Assembly: GCA_963921935.1 (NCBI GenBank)
Contig: OY998180.1
Location: 48,305,731-48,369,730 of the forward strand
Direction: 5' to 3'
Length of the DNA stretch: 64,000 nt
Origin: Galeruca laticollis
Taxonomy: Eukaryota; Arthropoda; Insecta; Coleoptera; Chrysomelidae
Part shown: piece by piece, positions 59,939 through 64,000 of the stretch
Layout: the number at the start of each line of letters is the position of its first letter
How positions within the stretch are numbered: position 1 is the first letter of the stretch
Notes under the pieces: model-generated
Databases searched by the model: none
The model's input: the letters and a program-made list of their open reading frames with translations, nothing else
What the model was told of the DNA's origin: nothing
Position numbers and translations under genes: made by a program

Positions 59939-61850
59939 CCCAGACAGCACACAATATCCACTAGATATCCAGTGGATAGCCCAATATCCACTGAATATCC
60001 AGTCCATGTAAGATATCTAATGGATATCCACTGAATGTACTTCATAGATATGGAAAAAAAATTATTTTCTATTTTACTGATAATATATTCAATAATCACA
60101 TAAAAAATGATTGAGAAGGAAGTTCTAATACAGAATACCTTCAATACATAAATGTCTTAATCTCCTGATATTATATCCATTGTATATCCATGGATATCTA
60201 TTATTATTTTCAGTCGCATTTTTTGTCTGAGTTCAATGTATTGAAAAAAGATAGGTACACCTAAATTGTATCAGACTATAATGAGTTTAATCAACAATAC
60301 GAATGCGGCATAATACGTGATGCTCTTAACACAACAAAAATATGCCATGACTTAACGTTTAATGCTATAATAGAAAATAATGCATCATCAGTGGATTTCC
60401 ATATTAGTACCCGCAAAACTATGCTACCAACTATACACTGTTCTCTCATTGGTCGATGCCGCGTTTGACCGTTTGATGTAGCATCGTCCCCTCGTCATTT
60501 TGGTTGTTAGGTTATCATAGTTCTATAAACGTGCAAAAGTGGTTGGTTATTTTTATCGATAGTTTGGATTTGGGAAAAAATTAGGTATGTATATGTTTCT
60601 TACCTTAATTCTGAATATTGTTACTTCTCCTATATTTTATTGATATTTATGATTGATTACCTACATTAAAAGCGTTTTGTATATCTATACAATGTGAAGT
60701 AGCATGGCGTAGAAATGTAAAATAAGTTTTACCTCGGCTTTTACTTTGTTTCATGATAAACTGAGCTGGTTGCTCGGCTGATTTGAGTAAAAATTCTTTT
60801 GAGCTAAATAATAATGATGGTGTTTAGGTGGTGGGAAATGTTCTTATTACAGTTATGTGCTCGAATACAAGACGCAGGCCAATTTTCAAAATGTTATTTT
60901 ACAAAAAAAGGTGTATCTTTTATTCGGGCGTATACGGTATATAGTTCACCTTGAAAATTGTCAATCTTCCTTTTCTCGTTCTTACAGAAATCACCGTGCA
61001 GAGTTGATGAGCTGGGTGATGAAGAAGAAGAATTATTGATGTATATGCAAATATGTATATTATATAAAATAAAGTATTTTCTATCATTCTATTCCATAGT
61101 ATATCATTTCATTATATGTCAAATAATACTACTATTATGAAGATTTTAATTCCATTTGTACCTTCTTACTCACAGATGAATATCTGGCTAGAACCTGCTG
61201 GTGGAAATACAAGACGGCCAACAAAAACAATGCTTACCAAAAGTTGTATATATCCACAGATCTGGAATAAAATTAACTGGAAATAATAGTTCTGGTCAAT
61301 CAGTACAAAATATAACAGGCATACGCGATGGGTATTTGAATCTTTTTCATTGGACCACAATATTCTACAGTTGTCCACTGAAATACTAGACTATCCACCC
61401 TGTGTATCTATTATATTTTGTACTGGTTGACTGGATTAACTATTTTCTCTTAATTTTATTCCATATCTGTAGACATAAAAAACTTTTGATTTGCGTTTTT
61501 TTGTTGGACCACCTTGTATTTCCATCAGTAGATATTAGTCATAGATTCTCAGATTTTCATGTTTGAGGAGGAAGGATATACCAAATGTGAATATAAAATA
61601 TCCTACTAATATCCATGGGACGTTAATTGGATATACCAAATGTGAACATAGGATATCCATGGGATATTAACGAGATATCCAGTAGATATCTCCAAAGACA
61701 TCCATAAGATATTACATATATCCTAGATATAGGCGGACATATGGATATCCATTGTATGTCTATAGGCTATCCATCTATATCCAGTGGATATACTGGATAT
61801 CCATGAAGGATATCTTGTGGATGTCTAATGGTTATTGTGTGCTGTCTGGG
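59939..61850. mobile_element. 1.9-kb element with CCCAGACAGC ends and ATATCC-rich arms
   Basis: Perfect 18-bp TIRs, CCCAGACAGCACACAATA, interrupt satellite unit 3. Flanks read TGG (left) and GGG (right), compatible with a 3-bp target duplication with one change. About 250 bp inside each end is packed with short ATATCC/GGATAT motifs in both orientations. No recognisable transposase. Short exon-like pieces (for example SPCRVDELGDEEEE near 60990, after a TTACAG) are not enough to name a gene. Probably a non-autonomous DNA transposon; superfamily not recognised. Confidence 0.88.
61197..61530. mobile_element. palindromic MITE-like unit inside the CCCAGACAGC element
   Basis: 61197-61320 (GGAAATACAAGACGGCCAAC, then GGAATAAAATTAACTGG and CAGTACAAAATATAACA) pairs in inverse with 61390-61530 at roughly three-quarters identity. 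The loop is about 60 bp. Non-coding insertion or internal foldback. Confidence 0.75.
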
Positions 61851-63120
61851 GGGTAACCGCGGACATGCATGTTTCTGGCTCTTTTGCCTCTTCAGCACAG
61901 TATAACCAAATAAGGATGTGAAATTTGGGAGCAAAGATGTTAATCGAAACATGGGAAAATACAAAACAACGGATTTCAGCAGGGAAACCAAACGCTCATT
62001 TGTGCCTTCAATTGGAAGATCCCTAGTTTTCAGGACAACAACCAAGATCGACACGGAGGCGCATATAGCCCCCCCGCCATGAACCTTCCGACCCATAGTA
62101 AATAACCAAGAAGATGTAGGAATATCGCGTGATATGTTAACAGCAACAACAAAGAGATTTATGGGCAATTCACGCAAAATAAAGGGCTACTGAAACAGAG
62201 TGGTAAACGCGGACATGCATGTTTCTGGCTCATTTGCCTCTTCAGCACGGTATAACCAAATAAGGATGTGAAATTTGGGAGCAAAGATGTTAATCGAAAC
62301 ATGGTAAAACACAAAACAACGGATTTCAGCAGGGAAACCAAGCGCTCATTTGTGCCTTCAATTGGAAGATCCCTAGTTTTCAGGACAACAACCAAGATCG
62401 ACACGGAGGCGCATATAGCCCCCCGCCATGAACCTTCCGACCCATAGTAAATAACCAAGAAGATGTAGGAATATCGCGTGATATGTTAACAGCAACAACA
62501 AAGAGATTTATGGGCAATTCACGCAAAATAAAAAGGGCTACTGAAACAGAGTGGTAACCGCGGACATGCATGTTTCTGGCTCATTTGCCTCTTCAGCACG
62601 GTATAACCAAATAAGGATGTGAAATTTGGGAGCAAAGATGTTAACCGAAACATGGGAAAATATAAAACAACGGATTTCTACAGGGAAACCAAACGCTCAT
62701 TTGTGCCTTCAATTGGAAGGTCCCGAGTTTTCAGGACAACAACCAAGATCGACACGGAGGCGCAATTAGCCCCCCGCCATGAACCTTCCGACCCATAGTA
62801 AATAACCAAGAAGATGTAGGAATATCGCGCGTGATATGTTAATAACAACAACAAAGCGATTTATGGGTCATTCACACAAATGAGCGTTTGGTTTCCCTGC
62901 TGAAATCCGTTGTTTTGTGTTTTCCCATGTTTCGATTAACATCTTTGCTCCCAAATTTCACATCCTTATATTTGGTTATACCGTGCTGAAGAGGCAAATG
63001 AGCCAGAAACATGCATGTCCGCGGTTACCACTCTGTTTCAGTAGCCCTTTATTTTGCGTGAATTGCCCATAAATCTCATTGTTGTTATTAACATATTACG
63101 CGATATTCCTACATCTTCTT

Positions 63121-63122
63121 GG

Positions 63123-63170
<48 letters not shown>
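63121..63170. repeat. (TA)n microsatellite
   Basis: About 50 bp of TA repeat between the inverted satellite unit and the final foldback sequence. Confidence 0.97.
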
Positions 63171-63174
<4 letters not shown>

Positions 63175-64000
63175 CATAAATTTTCGATTTTCTACTACAC
63201 CTGCTTTTATTCAAAATTTGAATAATCTCGACGTATTGGCCTGACCGGGAAAACAACTACATTCCTGGCTAATACCACGCAGAATATTGAATTACATCCC
63301 CTTCGAAAACCGTGACGTCGATCGGCCATTTTGCCGATACGGATATCTGTGGTGATTCGCAACTGATAGCGGATAGTACACTGACGCGTTTCGACCTTCT
63401 TGGGTCTGTTCAAGAGTGCCGTAATGCTCTCCAGTTCAGAGTCTCTAATCCAAACTGAAGATTACGTCCTCCCGACAACTCTTCTACTTGGCTCGTGTAG
63501 TTACACAAGCGAGAAGTAGTCAGCTGGCGCCATGTTCACTTTCAGTTGCGAATCAGCACCTCAGATAAATACGACCGATTAGTCGTATGAAATAAAATGA
63601 ATATTATTTCATAAAGTACGAGGTGTTTATATGAAACATAAATTTTCGATTTTCTACTACTACCTGGTATTAGCCAGGAATTTAGTTATTTTTCCCTTCG
63701 AAGAATGGTCAGGCCAATTCGTCGAAATTATTCAAATTTCGACTAAAAGCAGGTGCAGTAGAACCGAGGTGCAATAGAAAACCGAAATTCATTTTTCATA
63801 CAGACACACCTCGTATTTTATGAAATTTTAATTTATTTAATTTCATACGACTTATACGGTCAAATAATATCTGAAATGTGGTTCGCAATTGAAAGTGAAG
63901 ATGGCGCCAGCTCGCATGTGTGTAACCACACGAGCCATATAGAGGTTGTCGGAGGACGGAATCTTCAGTTCAGATTAGAGACTCTGAACAAGAAGGCATA
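63171..64000. repeat. foldback sequence running off the window
   Basis: 63408-63655 (CAGAGTCTCTAATCC, CTGGCGCCATGTTCACTTTC, AAAGTACGAGGTGT) pairs in inverse with 63790-64000. An inner block (CACCTGCTTTTATTC, TTGAATAAT, TTGGCCTGACC) at 63200-63245 pairs with 63700-63770. GAAACATAAATTTTCGATTT also occurs as a direct repeat at 63171 and 63632. The full element is not contained in the window. Confidence 0.7.

Larger units (their letters stand above)
59198..63120. repeat. ~345-bp satellite array, with an inverted last unit
   Basis: Each unit opens with AAAGAGATTTATGGG and includes GTGGTAACCGCGGACATGC, CAACGGATTTCAGCAGGG and CGACACGGAGGCGCA. Units begin at about 59198, 59542, 59887, 62152, 62501 and 62853. 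The third is split by a transposon (59939-61850). At 62881 the orientation flips, and one inverted copy runs to 63120, where a TA tract begins. Open frames in these units repeat identically and reflect the tandem repeat, not genes. Confidence 0.95.

Noticed and set aside
60958..61040. exon-like SPCRVDELGDEEEE inside the CCCAGACAGC element
   Set aside because: It has an acceptor-like TTACAG, but no joining exon or domain could be found, so it is noted only within the element entry.
61166..61389. exon-like sequence after CTTACTCACAG
   Set aside because: It lies in the arm of a palindromic MITE-like unit, which explains the sequence better.
59206..62571. repeated frames reading MVIYYGSEGSWRG in the satellite
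   Set aside because: Identical frames recur in each tandem unit and have no coding signature.

Overview
This window is nuclear DNA of an arthropod, most likely an insect and possibly a beetle. The evidence is AT-rich, intron-bearing DNA with one ordinary animal housekeeping gene, surrounded by a dense mix of insect-type transposable elements. No prokaryotic signal, tRNA, rRNA or CRISPR array was seen. The species cannot be fixed from the sequence alone.

The only host gene I can support is glucose-6-phosphate dehydrogenase (G6PD, called Zw in flies) on the + strand at 32052-58797. Eight exons join in frame to 526 codons plus a stop. All the introns I placed are GT-AG. Intron 3 is about 19.9 kb long and is filled by transposons.

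Layout. 1-168 is a CT microsatellite. 0.6-1.8 kb is a foldback element and 2.6-3.0 kb is a TA-flanked MITE. 3.8-5.0 kb is a broken PIF/Harbinger transposase. 8.1-11.2 kb is a hAT-like element with a perfect 8-bp target duplication, and a pogo-like element is nested inside it. 11.4-16.0 kb is a Mutator-like element with a multi-exon transposase and a recently duplicated segment. 16.55-19.2 kb is a 142-bp satellite interrupted by a 1,115-bp TA-flanked insertion. 20.4-24.6 kb holds two adjacent Tc1/mariner elements of DD41D type. 25.7-31 kb holds small palindromic repeats, a Harbinger fragment and a 43-bp tandem repeat. G6PD begins at 32 kb.

G6PD intron 3 contains a piggyBac-like element (35.4-37.5 kb), an LTR-retrotransposon gag remnant (38.1-39.1 kb), an I/Jockey/R1-type LINE (39.1-42.0 kb) and an RTE-like LINE on the - strand (42.0-50.1 kb). 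The RTE-like LINE is split by a two-gene Harbinger element (43.7-47.9 kb). Further along are LINE 3' fragments and a 2.7-kb DD41D element with very long terminal inverted repeats (TIRs) and an intact 358-aa transposase.

Downstream of G6PD, 59.2-63.1 kb is a roughly 345-bp satellite, itself interrupted by a 1.9-kb element ending in CCCAGACAGC. The window ends in a TA microsatellite and another foldback sequence.

Most of the DNA is therefore mobile or repetitive, and nearly all the transposon genes are broken. The exception is the DD41D transposase at 52170-53246. I found no clearly new biological system. The best candidates for under-described material are the two CCCAG-ended elements, the DD41D element whose TIRs run into its own coding region, the Mutator-like element, and a set of nested hairpins with similar loops.
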